This document shows positions 26,292 to 35,032 of a stretch of 64,000 nt of DNA, in pieces; the stretch's first letter is position 1; each line of letters begins with the position of its first letter. The notes below the pieces were generated by a model. It had not been told where the DNA came from. It saw only the letters and a list, made by a program, of their open reading frames with translations, and searched no databases. The stretch is from NCBI RefSeq assembly GCF_025961225.1, contig NZ_JAOQNG010000002.1:620001-684000 (forward strand), read 5' to 3'. The position numbers and the translations under genes were made by a program. Origin of the DNA: Azospirillum canadense. GTDB taxonomy: Bacteria; Pseudomonadota; Alphaproteobacteria; Azospirillales; Azospirillaceae.

Positions 26292-27056
26292 GTGCAGACC
26301 TCCCTCCTGCTCGACGGCAAGGTCGCCGTCATCTCCGGCGCCGCCTCGCTCCGCGGCATCGGCATGGCCACAGCCAAGATGTTCGCCCAGCACGGCGCCA
26401 CGGTCGCCATCCTCGACCTCGACGAGAAGGCCGCGACCGAGGCCGCGGCCCAGCTCGGCCCGAAGCACCGCGGCTACGCCTGCAACGTCACCGACAAGGC
26501 CGCCTGCCTTGCCGCCGCGGAGCGCGTCGCGGCCGATCTCGGCGGGATCGACGTCCTGATCAACAACGCCGGCATCACCCAGCCGGTGAAGACGCTGGAC
26601 ATCGACCCGGCGAGCTGGGACCGCATCCTGGACGTCAACCTGCGCGGCGTCCTCTACCTGTCGCAGGCGGTCATTCCCCATATGCAGAAGAAGGGCGGCG
26701 GCGCCATCGCCTGCATGTCCTCGGTGTCGGCGCAACGCGGCGGCGGCATCCTTGGCGGCCCGCACTATTCCGCGGCCAAGGCCGGCGTTCTCGGCCTCGC
26801 CAAGGCGATGGCGCGCGAGTTCGGCATCGATGGCATCCGCGTCAACTGCGTCACCCCGGGCCTGATCCAGACCGACATCAACGCCGGCAAGATCAGCGAC
26901 GAGAAGCGCAAGGAAATCCTGGCCGGCATCCCGCTGAACCGCCTGGGCGACCCGAAGGACGTGGCTGGCGCCTTCCTGTTCCTGGCGTCGGACCTGTCGT
27001 CCTACATCACCGGCGCGGTGATCGACGTCAACGGCGGCATGCTGATCCACGGTTGA
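26292..27056 (+). CDS. Short-chain dehydrogenase/reductase (FabG-like)
   Basis: Classical SDR of 254 residues: coenzyme loop SGAASLRGIGMA, NNAG (about 93-96), catalytic Ser in MSSVSAQ and Tyr/Lys in YSAAK. The aspartate after beta-strand 2 (ILDLDE) favours NAD over NADP. The start is GTG 26292. It lies 42 bp after the split transketolase and presumably oxidises or reduces a hydroxyl group of the substrate taken up by the TRAP system. Confidence 0.87.
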   Translation: MQTSLLLDGKVAVISGAASLRGIGMATAKMFAQHGATVAILDLDEKAATEAAAQLGPKHRGYACNVTDKAACLAAAERVAADLGGIDVLINNAGITQPVKTLDIDPASWDRILDVNLRGVLYLSQAVIPHMQKKGGGAIACMSSVSAQRGGGILGGPHYSAAKAGVLGLAKAMAREFGIDGIRVNCVTPGLIQTDINAGKISDEKRKEILAGIPLNRLGDPKDVAGAFLFLASDLSSYITGAVIDVNGGMLIHG

Positions 27057-27082
27057 TCGGCCTTTTGCACCAGGGAGGATCC

Positions 27083-27988
27083 ATGTCGAACATCGCAGCG
27101 GGCCGCACCATCGGATTTGTCGGGTTGGGCGCCATGGGCACGCCGATGGCGAACAACCTGCTGGCCCGCGGCTTCATGGTCCAGGGCTACGATCTGCGGC
27201 CGAGCGCCGGGGAGGCCCTGGCCGCCAAGGGGGGCCGGGCCGCGGCGAGCGTTGCCGAGGCGGCCAGCGGCGCCGACGCGCTGATCCTGATGGTGGTGAA
27301 CGCCGCCCAGGCGGAGGTGGCGCTGTTCGAGCAGGGCGGGCTTGAGGCCCTGCGGCCGGGCAGCACGGTCATCCTGATGTCCACCTGCCCGCCGGCCGCG
27401 GTGGAGCGGCTGGCCGCGCGGGTGGACGAGGCCGGGCGGCGCTTCGTCGACGCCCCGGTGTCCGGCGGCATGGTCGGCGCCATCGCCGGCACGCTGACCA
27501 TCATGGCCGCCGCGCCCGCTGCGGTGTTGAATGAGGTGCGGCCGGTGCTGGAGGCGCTGGGCAGCAAGATCGTTCCTGTCGGGGAGCGGCCGGGCCAGGG
27601 CGCCATGGTCAAGACGGTCAACCAGCTGCTCTGCGGCGTGCACATCGCCGTGGCGGCGGAGGCACTGTCGCTGGCCGGCAAGGTCGGCATCGACCCGGAG
27701 GTGATGCTGGACGTGCTCGGCGGGTCCGCGGCGTCGAGCTGGATGCTGAAGGACCGCGGCCCGCGCATGATCCAGGCCGATCCGGCTGTGACCAGCGCGG
27801 TGGACATCTTCGTGAAGGATCTGGGCATCGTCCTGGAGGCCGGTCGCGAGACCAAGGCGGCGCTGCCGCTGGCCGCGGTGGCGCATCAGATGTTCCTCGC
27901 CACCTCCGGCCGCGGTGACGGTGCCGCCGACGACAGCCAGGTGATCCGCGCCTATCAAGCCCTGAACGGCCCGGCCAAGGATCGTTGA
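27083..27988 (+). CDS. NAD(P)-dependent 3-hydroxyacid dehydrogenase-like oxidoreductase (LtnD/GarR/MmsB family)
   Basis: A 301-residue beta-hydroxyacid dehydrogenase: N-terminal Rossmann domain with GFVGLGAMGTPMANNLL, substrate motif DAPVSGGMVGA and catalytic lysine region GQGAMVKTVNQLL. Members include 3-hydroxyisobutyrate dehydrogenase, tartronate semialdehyde reductase and L-threonate dehydrogenase; threonate-type activity would suit the operon but cannot be read from sequence. ATG 27083 has GGGAGG four bases upstream. Confidence 0.82.
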   Translation: MSNIAAGRTIGFVGLGAMGTPMANNLLARGFMVQGYDLRPSAGEALAAKGGRAAASVAEAASGADALILMVVNAAQAEVALFEQGGLEALRPGSTVILMSTCPPAAVERLAARVDEAGRRFVDAPVSGGMVGAIAGTLTIMAAAPAAVLNEVRPVLEALGSKIVPVGERPGQGAMVKTVNQLLCGVHIAVAAEALSLAGKVGIDPEVMLDVLGGSAASSWMLKDRGPRMIQADPAVTSAVDIFVKDLGIVLEAGRETKAALPLAAVAHQMFLATSGRGDGAADDSQVIRAYQALNGPAKDR

Positions 27989-28057
27989 ACCGCGACAATT
28001 GTGAACATTCAGACCGGCGTCCAGCCGGGCAAGACGACAAACCAAGGGAGGAACGGA

Positions 28058-29101
28058 ATGAACAACCGCATCAACAATGGCCGGGGCATCACGCGCCGCT
28101 CGCTGCTTGCCTCGGGCGCCGCCCTGGCGACCGCGGTTCCGCTGTGCGGGATCATCACCCGTCCGGCCTCGGCCGCCGAGTTCTCCTACAAGCTCGCGAC
28201 CGGCCAGGACCCGACCCATCCCGTGAACACCCGCGCCAAGGAAGCGCTGGACCGCATCCGCGAGGCCACCAACGGGCGCCTGGAGATCAACCTGTTCCCG
28301 GCCAACCAGCTGGGCTCCGACACCGACCTGCTGTCGCAGGTGCGCAGCGGCGGCGTTGAGTTCTTCAACCTGTCGGCCTCGATCCTCGCCACGCTGGCGC
28401 CGATCGCCGGCATGGTCAACACCGGCTTCGCCTTCCCGGACTACGACACCGTGTGGAAGGCGATGGATGGGGATTTGGGCACCTTCATCCGCGCGCAGAT
28501 CGCCAAGACCGGCATCGTCACGGTGTCGAAGGCGTGGGACAATGGCTTCCGCCACATCTCCTCCGCCACCCGCGAAATCCGCAAGCCGGAGGACCTGAAG
28601 GGCTTCAAGATCCGCGTGCCCCCGGCGCCGATGCTGACCTCGCTGTTCAAGGCGCTGGATGCCGGCCCGGCCCCGATCAACTTCAACGAGCTGTACTCCG
28701 CACTCCAGACCAAGGTGGTCGAGGGGCAGGAGAACCCGCTGGCGATCATCGCCACGGCGAAGCTGTACGAGGTGCAGAAGTACATCTCCCTGACCGGCCA
28801 TGTCTGGGACAACTACTGGATCCTCGGCAACCGCCGCGCCTGGGAACGCCTGCCGGCCGACCTGCGCGCCGTCGTGGAGCGGGAGCTGAACAAGTCCGCG
28901 GACGACCAGCGCGCCGACATCGCGGGGCTCAGCAAGTCGCTCCAGCAGGATCTGACCGCCAAGGGCATCACCTTCCTGGAAGCCGACCGCGACGCCTTCC
29001 GCGCCGCGCTGAGCAAGACCAGCTTCTACGGCGACTGGAAGGCCAAGTACGGCGACGAGGCCTGGGGCCTGCTGGAAAAGTCCGCCGGCAAACTGGCGTG
29101 A
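28058..29101 (+). CDS. TRAP transporter substrate-binding protein (DctP family)
   Basis: A 347-residue periplasmic binding protein for a TRAP importer, the component that defines substrate. It has a twin-arginine leader (RRSLLASGAAL near residues 12-22, cleavage after SAA) and DctP features GRLEINLFPANQLGSD and a conserved arginine in KGFKIRVPPAPM that normally binds a carboxylate. A strong AAGGGAGG precedes ATG 28058. The likely ligand is an organic or sugar acid. The permease gene starts four bases later. Confidence 0.88.
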   Translation: MNNRINNGRGITRRSLLASGAALATAVPLCGIITRPASAAEFSYKLATGQDPTHPVNTRAKEALDRIREATNGRLEINLFPANQLGSDTDLLSQVRSGGVEFFNLSASILATLAPIAGMVNTGFAFPDYDTVWKAMDGDLGTFIRAQIAKTGIVTVSKAWDNGFRHISSATREIRKPEDLKGFKIRVPPAPMLTSLFKALDAGPAPINFNELYSALQTKVVEGQENPLAIIATAKLYEVQKYISLTGHVWDNYWILGNRRAWERLPADLRAVVERELNKSADDQRADIAGLSKSLQQDLTAKGITFLEADRDAFRAALSKTSFYGDWKAKYGDEAWGLLEKSAGKLA

Positions 29102-29105
29102 TGAC

Positions 29106-30986
29106 ATGACCACGACCCACCACACCAACGCGATGCTCGGCGGCACCCCCGCCGCCGGGCCGCGCCGCTGGGCCGCCGTTTTCGACGGCGCCCTTGGTCC
29201 CATCCTGGAGATCCCCGCCGCCCTTCTGGTGGTGGCGGAGATCGCGGTCCTGCTGGCGGGCGTGGTCAGCCGGTATCTGCTGCACAGCCCCATCGTCTGG
29301 TCGGACGAGTTGGCCTCCATCCTGTTCCTCTGGCTGGCGATGCTGGGCAGCGCCGTCGCGCTGCGCCGCGGCGAGCACATGCGGATGACCGCGGTCGTCG
29401 GTATGTGCTCGCCGGGCACCCGCGCCTTCCTCGACGTGGTGGCGATCGCCGCGCCGCTGGCCTTCCTGCTGATGATCGTCGGCCCCGCGATGGAGTTCGC
29501 GGAGGAAGAGGCCTTCATCACCACCCCGGCGCTGGAGATCACCAATTCCTGGCGCGCCGCCGCCCTGCCGGTGGGGTCGGTGCTGATGCTGGTCATCGCG
29601 GTGCTGCGGCTGTTCCAGGTCGCGGACTGGCGCCATACCATCGGGGCGCTCGCCTCCGTGGCGGTGGTGGCCGGTGGCTTCGCCCTGCTGGAGCCGGTCT
29701 TCCACGGCCTGGGCAACGTCAACCTGCTGATCTTTTTCGTCGGCCTCGTCGCGGTCTGCGTGCTGGCCGGCGTGCCCATCGCCTTCGCCTTCGGTCTGGC
29801 GACCTTCGGCTACTTGGCGCTCACCACCACCACGCCCCTGCTGGTCGTGGTGGGGCGCATGGACGAGGGCATGTCGCACCTGATCCTGCTGTCGGTGCCG
29901 CTGTTCGTCTTCCTCGGCCTGCTGATCGAGATGACCGGCATGGCCGCGGCCATGGTCGGCTTCCTGGCGAGCCTGCTGGGCCATGTGCGGGGCGGCCTGT
30001 CCTACGTGCTGGTCGGCGCCATGTACCTCGTGTCCGGCATCTCCGGCTCCAAGGCCGCGGACATGGCGGCGGTCGCCCCGGTGCTGTTCCCGGAGATGAA
30101 GGCCCGCGGCGCCAAGCCCGGCGACCTCGTGGCCCTGCTGTCGGCGACCGGCGCGCAGACGGAAACCATCCCGCCCAGCCTCGTCCTGATCACGCTGGGG
30201 TCGGTCACGGGCGTGTCCATCTCCGCGCTGTTCACCGGCGGCATGCTGCCGGGCGTCGTCCTGGCGATCACGCTCTGCGCCGTCGTCTGGTGGCGTTACC
30301 GCGGGGAGAACCTATCGAACGTGCGCCGCGCCAGCCGCGGTGAGATCGGGCGCAAGCTGCTGATCGCCCTGCCGGCGCTGGCCCTGCCCTTCGTCATCCG
30401 CGCCGCGGTGGTGGAAGGTGTGGCCACGGCGACCGAGGTGTCGACCATCGGCATCGTGTATTCGGTGGCCGCCGGCCTGCTGATCTACCGCCGGTTCAAC
30501 TGGTCGCGCCTTCTGCCGATGCTGATCGACACGGCGGCCCTGTCCGGCGCCATCCTGCTGATCATCGGGGCGGCGACGAGCATGGCCTGGGCGCTGACCC
30601 AGTCGGGCTTCTCCGGCCAGCTCGCCCACGCCATGTCCTCCCTGCCGGGCGGTGCGGCGATGTTCATGGCCGCCTCCATCGTCGCCTTCATCGTGCTGGG
30701 CAGCGTGCTGGAGGGCATCCCCGCGATCGTGCTGTTCGGCCCGCTGCTGTTCCCGATCGCCCGCCAGATGGGCATCAACGACGTGCACTACGCGATGGTC
30801 GTGATCCTGTCCATGGGCGTGGGCCTGTTCGCGCCGCCCTTCGGCGTCGGCTACTACTCGGCCTGCGCGATCAGCCGCATCCATCCCGACGAGGGCATGA
30901 AGCCCATCGTCGGCTACATCCTGGCCCTGCTCGCCGGCCTGATCGTGGTGGCAGCGGTGCCCTGGATTTCCACCGGTTTCCTCTGA
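29106..30986 (+). CDS. TRAP transporter fused small and large permease (DctQM fusion)
   Basis: A 626-residue inner-membrane protein that joins the four-helix DctQ subunit (about residues 30-180, with SDELASILFLWLAMLGSAVALRRGEH-type signature, cited here only by its ends SDELAS and RGEHMRM) to the large DctM subunit (about 200-626, with GVPIAFAFGLATFGYLAL and GISGSKAADMAAVAPVL). The fusion is a known TRAP variant. It uses a sodium gradient to move the substrate delivered by the upstream binding protein. A hairpin followed by a T-rich stretch comes just after it. Confidence 0.88.
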   Translation: MTTTHHTNAMLGGTPAAGPRRWAAVFDGALGPILEIPAALLVVAEIAVLLAGVVSRYLLHSPIVWSDELASILFLWLAMLGSAVALRRGEHMRMTAVVGMCSPGTRAFLDVVAIAAPLAFLLMIVGPAMEFAEEEAFITTPALEITNSWRAAALPVGSVLMLVIAVLRLFQVADWRHTIGALASVAVVAGGFALLEPVFHGLGNVNLLIFFVGLVAVCVLAGVPIAFAFGLATFGYLALTTTTPLLVVVGRMDEGMSHLILLSVPLFVFLGLLIEMTGMAAAMVGFLASLLGHVRGGLSYVLVGAMYLVSGISGSKAADMAAVAPVLFPEMKARGAKPGDLVALLSATGAQTETIPPSLVLITLGSVTGVSISALFTGGMLPGVVLAITLCAVVWWRYRGENLSNVRRASRGEIGRKLLIALPALALPFVIRAAVVEGVATATEVSTIGIVYSVAAGLLIYRRFNWSRLLPMLIDTAALSGAILLIIGAATSMAWALTQSGFSGQLAHAMSSLPGGAAMFMAASIVAFIVLGSVLEGIPAIVLFGPLLFPIARQMGINDVHYAMVVILSMGVGLFAPPFGVGYYSACAISRIHPDEGMKPIVGYILALLAGLIVVAAVPWISTGFL

Positions 30987-31000
30987 TCCTCCCTGAACTC

Positions 31001-31040
31001 CCCCGCCGTGCCGGCGACGACGCGGCGGGGACCTTTCTTT
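31001..31040 (+). terminator. Candidate intrinsic terminator after the TRAP permease
   Basis: Arms CCCCGCCG (31001-31008) and CGGCGGGG (31023-31030) are followed by CCTTTCTTT. It may cause partial termination between the TRAP genes and the second transketolase, lowering the downstream genes or marking a second transcription unit. Confidence 0.55.
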
Positions 31041-31122
31041 GATCCCTTTCTTTAAACCCTTTCTTCGCAACGAACCCACCAACGCCCTTCCCTCCGAAAA
31101 GGGCGAACAGGAGAGTCTTGCC

Positions 31123-33114
31123 ATGCCCACCGCCACGGCCATCCCGAACCCGCAACTGCTGGCCAACGCGATCCGGTTCCTGTCCATCGACGCCATCGAG
31201 CGCGCGACCGAAGGGCACCAGGGCGTTCCGCTCGGCATGGCCGAGATCGCCACGGCCCTGTTCACCCGGCACATGAAGTTCGACGCCAAGGATCCGCAAT
31301 GGCCGGACCGCGACCGCTTCGTGCTGTCGAACGGCCATGGGTCGATGCTGCTCTATTCGCTGCTGCACCTGACCGGCTACGAGCACTTCCCGCTCGACCA
31401 GATCAAGAGCTTCCGCGAGATGGGCTCCCACTGCGCGGGGCACCCGGAATTCGAGCCGGCCTCAGGCATCGAGGTGACGACCGGGCCGCTCGGCCAGGGC
31501 ATCGCCAACGCGCTGGGCATGGCGCTGGCGGAGGCGTACCTGAACGCCAAGTTCGGCTCCGGCCTCGTCGACCACCACACCTACGCCTTCGTCGGCGACG
31601 GCTGCCTTCAGGAGGGCATCGGGCAGGAGGTGATCTCGCTGGCCGGTCACCTGAAGCTCGGCAAGCTGGTCTTCTTCTGGGACGACAACCGCATCACCGA
31701 CGACGGCAGCACGGAGCTGTCGATCAGCGAGGACGTGGCGGAGCGCTTCCGCGTCGCCGGCTGGCACGTGCAGGCGGTGGACGGCCATGATGTGGAGGCG
31801 GTGTCCGACGCCATCGCGGCGGCCAAGGCCGACCCGCGCCCGTCGCTGATCGCCTGCCGCACGGTGATCGCCCGCGGCATCCCCCGCTTGGAGGGCAAGC
31901 GCGGCGGCCACAGCGCCCGCCTGTTCAAGGAGGATCTGGACGCCACGCGCGAACGGCTGAACTGGCCGCACGGCTCCTTCGTCATTCCGGACGACGTGCT
32001 GTCGGCGTGGCGCGCCGCCGGTGCCCGAGGCGGTGCTGACCGCGAGGCCTGGGCCGCCCGCCTTGCCGCCCTGCCCGCGGACGCGCGGGCGGAGTTCGAG
32101 CGCGTGCAGCAGGGCCGCCGGCCGGACGCCTGGCGCGAGATTCTGCTCGCCTACAAGAAGCGCGTGGCGGAGGAGGGGCCGGCCCAGCCGCCCATCCAAA
32201 GCTCCGGCGAGATCGCCAGCCTGCTGTGCGAGGTGCTGCCCGAGACGGTCGTCGCCTGCGCCGACCTGGAGGCGCCGACCAACCACAAGCGCAACTTGGC
32301 CGCCTTCACGGCGACCGACCGCAGCGGCGCCTACGTCCATTGCGGCGTGCGCGAGCATGTGATGGGTGCGATGGCCAATGGCATGGCGGCGCATGGCGGG
32401 GTGAACCCGCTGGCGGTGACCTACCTCGCCTTCTCCGACTACGAGCGGCCGGCGATGCGCATGGCGGCGCTGATGGGGCTGCCGGTGAAGTTCGTCTTCA
32501 GCCACGATTCCATCGGCATCGGCAAGAACGGCCCGACCCACCAGCCGGTGGAGATCCTCGCCTCCTTCCGCGCTATGCCGAACATGCTGGTGCTGCGCCC
32601 CGCCGACGCGGTGGAGGCCGCGGAATGCTGGGAAATCGCCATGGAGCAGACCGCGACCCCCAGCACGCTGGTCTTCGCCCGGCAGGCCACCCCGGCGGTG
32701 CGCCGGACCTACGGCGCGGAGAACCTGTCCCGGCGCGGCGCCTATGTGCTGGCGGCAGCCGAGGGCGGCCAACGCCGCGTCACGCTGCTGGCGACGGGGT
32801 CGGAGGTGTCGATCGCGCTGGAGGCGCGCGCCACGCTTCAGGCCAAGGGGGTTCCGACTGCGGTCGTCTCCATGCCCTGCTGGGAGCTGTTCGACCGGCA
32901 GGAGGCGGGCTACCGGGCGGAGGTGCTGGGCCCGGGCACCGTGCGGATCGGGGTGGAAGCCGCGGTGCGCCTCGGCTGGGACCAGTATCTGGGGGAGAAG
33001 GGCGGCTTCGTCGGCATGCCCGGCTTCGGCGCCTCCGGGCCCGCGGACGAGCTGTACCGCCATTTCGGCATCACCGCCGATAATGTGGTCACAGAAGCAA
33101 TGCGCCGGCTGTGA
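31123..33114 (+). CDS. tkt: Transketolase (full length)
   Basis: Full-length TPP- and magnesium-dependent transketolase of 663 residues. Visible are ATEGHQGVPLGMAEI, SNGHGSMLLYSLLHLTGY, TGPLGQGIANALGMA, the TPP motif GDGCLQEG ending WDDN, GVREHVMGAMANG with the catalytic glutamate, and THQPVE. ATG 31123 follows AGGAGA by eight bases. It lies in the same operon as a split transketolase, so two enzymes of one family are probably required for one pathway or for pentose phosphate supply during it. Confidence 0.9.
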   Translation: MPTATAIPNPQLLANAIRFLSIDAIERATEGHQGVPLGMAEIATALFTRHMKFDAKDPQWPDRDRFVLSNGHGSMLLYSLLHLTGYEHFPLDQIKSFREMGSHCAGHPEFEPASGIEVTTGPLGQGIANALGMALAEAYLNAKFGSGLVDHHTYAFVGDGCLQEGIGQEVISLAGHLKLGKLVFFWDDNRITDDGSTELSISEDVAERFRVAGWHVQAVDGHDVEAVSDAIAAAKADPRPSLIACRTVIARGIPRLEGKRGGHSARLFKEDLDATRERLNWPHGSFVIPDDVLSAWRAAGARGGADREAWAARLAALPADARAEFERVQQGRRPDAWREILLAYKKRVAEEGPAQPPIQSSGEIASLLCEVLPETVVACADLEAPTNHKRNLAAFTATDRSGAYVHCGVREHVMGAMANGMAAHGGVNPLAVTYLAFSDYERPAMRMAALMGLPVKFVFSHDSIGIGKNGPTHQPVEILASFRAMPNMLVLRPADAVEAAECWEIAMEQTATPSTLVFARQATPAVRRTYGAENLSRRGAYVLAAAEGGQRRVTLLATGSEVSIALEARATLQAKGVPTAVVSMPCWELFDRQEAGYRAEVLGPGTVRIGVEAAVRLGWDQYLGEKGGFVGMPGFGASGPADELYRHFGITADNVVTEAMRRL

Positions 33115-33143
33115 TCCGCGACCCTCTCAGCGAGACCAAAACC

Positions 33144-34109
33144 ATGCACAAGATCGTCTTCCTCGACCGTGCCACCATCGCGCCGCAGATCACGCTGCGC
33201 CGCCCGTCCTTCGCGCACGAGCTGGTCGAGCACCAGCAGACGCGCCCCGACGAGGTGCAGGAACGTCTGGCCGGGGCCACCATCGCCATCACCAACAAAG
33301 TCGCCCTGCCCGGCGCGATCCTGGAGCAGCTGCCCGATCTGCGCCTGATCGCCGTCGCCGCGACCGGGACCGACTGCGTGGACAAGGTCTATTGCCAGCG
33401 AAAGGACATCGCGGTCAGCAACATCCGCGGCTACGCGATCAGCACGGTGCCGGAGCACACATTCGCGCTGATCCTGGCGCTCCGCCGCAGCATCGTCGGT
33501 TTCCGCGAGGACGTGCTGGCCGGGGAGTGGCAGAAGGCCGGGCAGTTCTGCTTCTTCAACCACCCGATCCGCGACCTGCGCGGTGCGCGGCTGGGCATCA
33601 TCGGGGAAGGCGTGCTGGGCCAGCGCGTGGCGGAACTGGGCCGCGCCTTCGGCATGGTGCCGCTGTTCGCCGCCCACAAGGGCAGGAGCGGGCTCGGCCC
33701 CCTCTACACCCCCTGGGACGATGTGCTGGAGACCAGCGACGTCATCACGCTGCACAGCCCGCTGACGCCCGAGACGAAGGGCATGATCGGCTTGCCAGAA
33801 TTCCGGCGCATGAAGCGCAAGCCCCTGATCGTCAACACCGCCCGCGGCGGGCTGGTGGTGGAAGAGGATCTGGTGACCGCGTTGGACGAGGGCCTGATCA
33901 GCGGTGCCGGCTTCGACGTCACGGTCAGCGAGCCGCCGCCGATGGACAACCCGCTGATGCGCATCGCCGGCCGCCCCAACGTCATCCTGACCCCGCACGT
34001 CGCCTGGGCGTCGGATGAGGCGCAACAGACGCTGGCCGACCAGCTGGTGGACAACATTGAGAACTTCGTGCGGGGCACGCCGAGCAACTTGGTGCTGGGT
34101 GCTTACTGA
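33144..34109 (+). CDS. D-2-hydroxyacid dehydrogenase (glycerate/hydroxypyruvate reductase-like)
   Basis: A 321-residue D-isomer-specific 2-hydroxyacid dehydrogenase. The NAD loop is GEGVLGQRVAELG; catalytic Arg is in NTARGGLVVEEDL, Glu in TVSEPPPMDN and His in LTPHVAWAS. Hydroxypyruvate, a substrate of such enzymes, is also a transketolase ketol donor, which would link it to its neighbours (inference). ATG 33144 is preferred; GTG 33111 overlaps the transketolase stop and would add 11 residues. Confidence 0.85.
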   Translation: MHKIVFLDRATIAPQITLRRPSFAHELVEHQQTRPDEVQERLAGATIAITNKVALPGAILEQLPDLRLIAVAATGTDCVDKVYCQRKDIAVSNIRGYAISTVPEHTFALILALRRSIVGFREDVLAGEWQKAGQFCFFNHPIRDLRGARLGIIGEGVLGQRVAELGRAFGMVPLFAAHKGRSGLGPLYTPWDDVLETSDVITLHSPLTPETKGMIGLPEFRRMKRKPLIVNTARGGLVVEEDLVTALDEGLISGAGFDVTVSEPPPMDNPLMRIAGRPNVILTPHVAWASDEAQQTLADQLVDNIENFVRGTPSNLVLGAY

Positions 34110-34122
34110 CGCCTTCCAAGTC

Positions 34123-34229
34123 CCCTCTCCCCTCCGGGGAGAGGGTTAGGGTGAGGGGGTCCCGCCATGTTGGTAGGTCCGGCACACGCGCAACCCCCTC
34201 ACCCTCCCCTCTCCACAGGGGGGAGAGGG
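34123..34229. repeat. Palindromic repeat between convergent genes
   Basis: Nested inverted repeats: a hairpin at 34123-34145 (CCCTCTCCCC, three-base loop), a perfect 13-bp pair AGGGTGAGGGGGT (34148-34160) with ACCCCCTCACCCT (34193-34205), and a second hairpin with GGGGAGAGGG-type arms ending at 34229. It lies between the hydroxyacid dehydrogenase gene and the convergent SDR gene, where it could end transcription from both sides. Its CCCTCACCCTCCC-like arms recall the coxB repeat. Confidence 0.7.
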
Positions 34230-34244
34230 TTTACAGCTCCGCGC

Positions 34245-35012
34245 CTACCCCATCACCAGCCCGCCGTCGACGTATAGGGTCTGGCCGGTCATGAAGCGGC
34301 TCCAGTCCGATGCCAGGAACAGGACCGGCCCCGTGACGTCGTCCGGGGTGGCGATCCGGCGCAGCGGGGTCTGGGCGATGATCGTGTCCTTGACGCCTTC
34401 CTTCGTGCTGCGGCTGGCGTCGGTCGGGTACACCAGCCCCGGCGCTACGCAGTTCACGCGGATGCCGAGCGGCCCGAGTTCCGCCGCGAGGTTGCGGCTG
34501 AAGCCGACCAGGGCGGACTTGGCCGTGGCGTAGTCGTGGTAGGGTACGGTGGGGCGGGCGACGAGGTCGGTCGTCATGTTGACGATGCTGCCCCGCGCCC
34601 GCCGACGCATCAGCGGCAGCACCGCTTGGCAGACGTTGAAGGTGCCCCGCAGCGCGCCGTCGACCTGCGCCTGGTAATCGGCCCAGGCCGCGTCCCAGAA
34701 CAGGGTGCGCTTGTCCGGGTCGAAGGCGTAGGGCTTGAACGCGTTGTTGACGACGGCGTCGAGGTGCCCGACCTCGTCGGCCACGCGGTCCACCATGGCG
34801 CGCACGGCAGCTTCATCGGTCACGTCGGCCTGGACAGCCCAGCCGTCGCCGCCCAGCGCGCGGCAGTCCTCCGCCACCCGCTCCGCGGCGTCGGCGTTGC
34901 GGAGATAGTTGACGATGACCATCGCCCCTTCCGCCGCGAAGGCCTTGGCGATGGCGGCGCCGATGCCGCGGCTGGCGCCGGTGACGAGGACAGTCTTTTC
35001 CCGGAAATCCAT
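34245..35012 (-). CDS. Short-chain dehydrogenase/reductase of the TPP-riboswitch operon
   Basis: SDR of 255 residues, FabG-like: TGASRGIG coenzyme loop, NNAF where most have NNAG, catalytic Tyr/Lys in YATAK and VNCVAPGL. It is the last gene of a six-gene leftward unit led by a TPP riboswitch, 20 bp after the binding-protein gene. In that setting it could reduce an aldehyde made by the LuxE/LuxC-like pair to an alcohol, or work in the reverse sense (inference). General FabG activity cannot be excluded. Confidence 0.85.
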   Translation of the reverse strand: MDFREKTVLVTGASRGIGAAIAKAFAAEGAMVIVNYLRNADAAERVAEDCRALGGDGWAVQADVTDEAAVRAMVDRVADEVGHLDAVVNNAFKPYAFDPDKRTLFWDAAWADYQAQVDGALRGTFNVCQAVLPLMRRRARGSIVNMTTDLVARPTVPYHDYATAKSALVGFSRNLAAELGPLGIRVNCVAPGLVYPTDASRSTKEGVKDTIIAQTPLRRIATPDDVTGPVLFLASDWSRFMTGQTLYVDGGLVMG

Positions 35013-35032
35013 GGGCTTCGCGCCGCTTGCCG

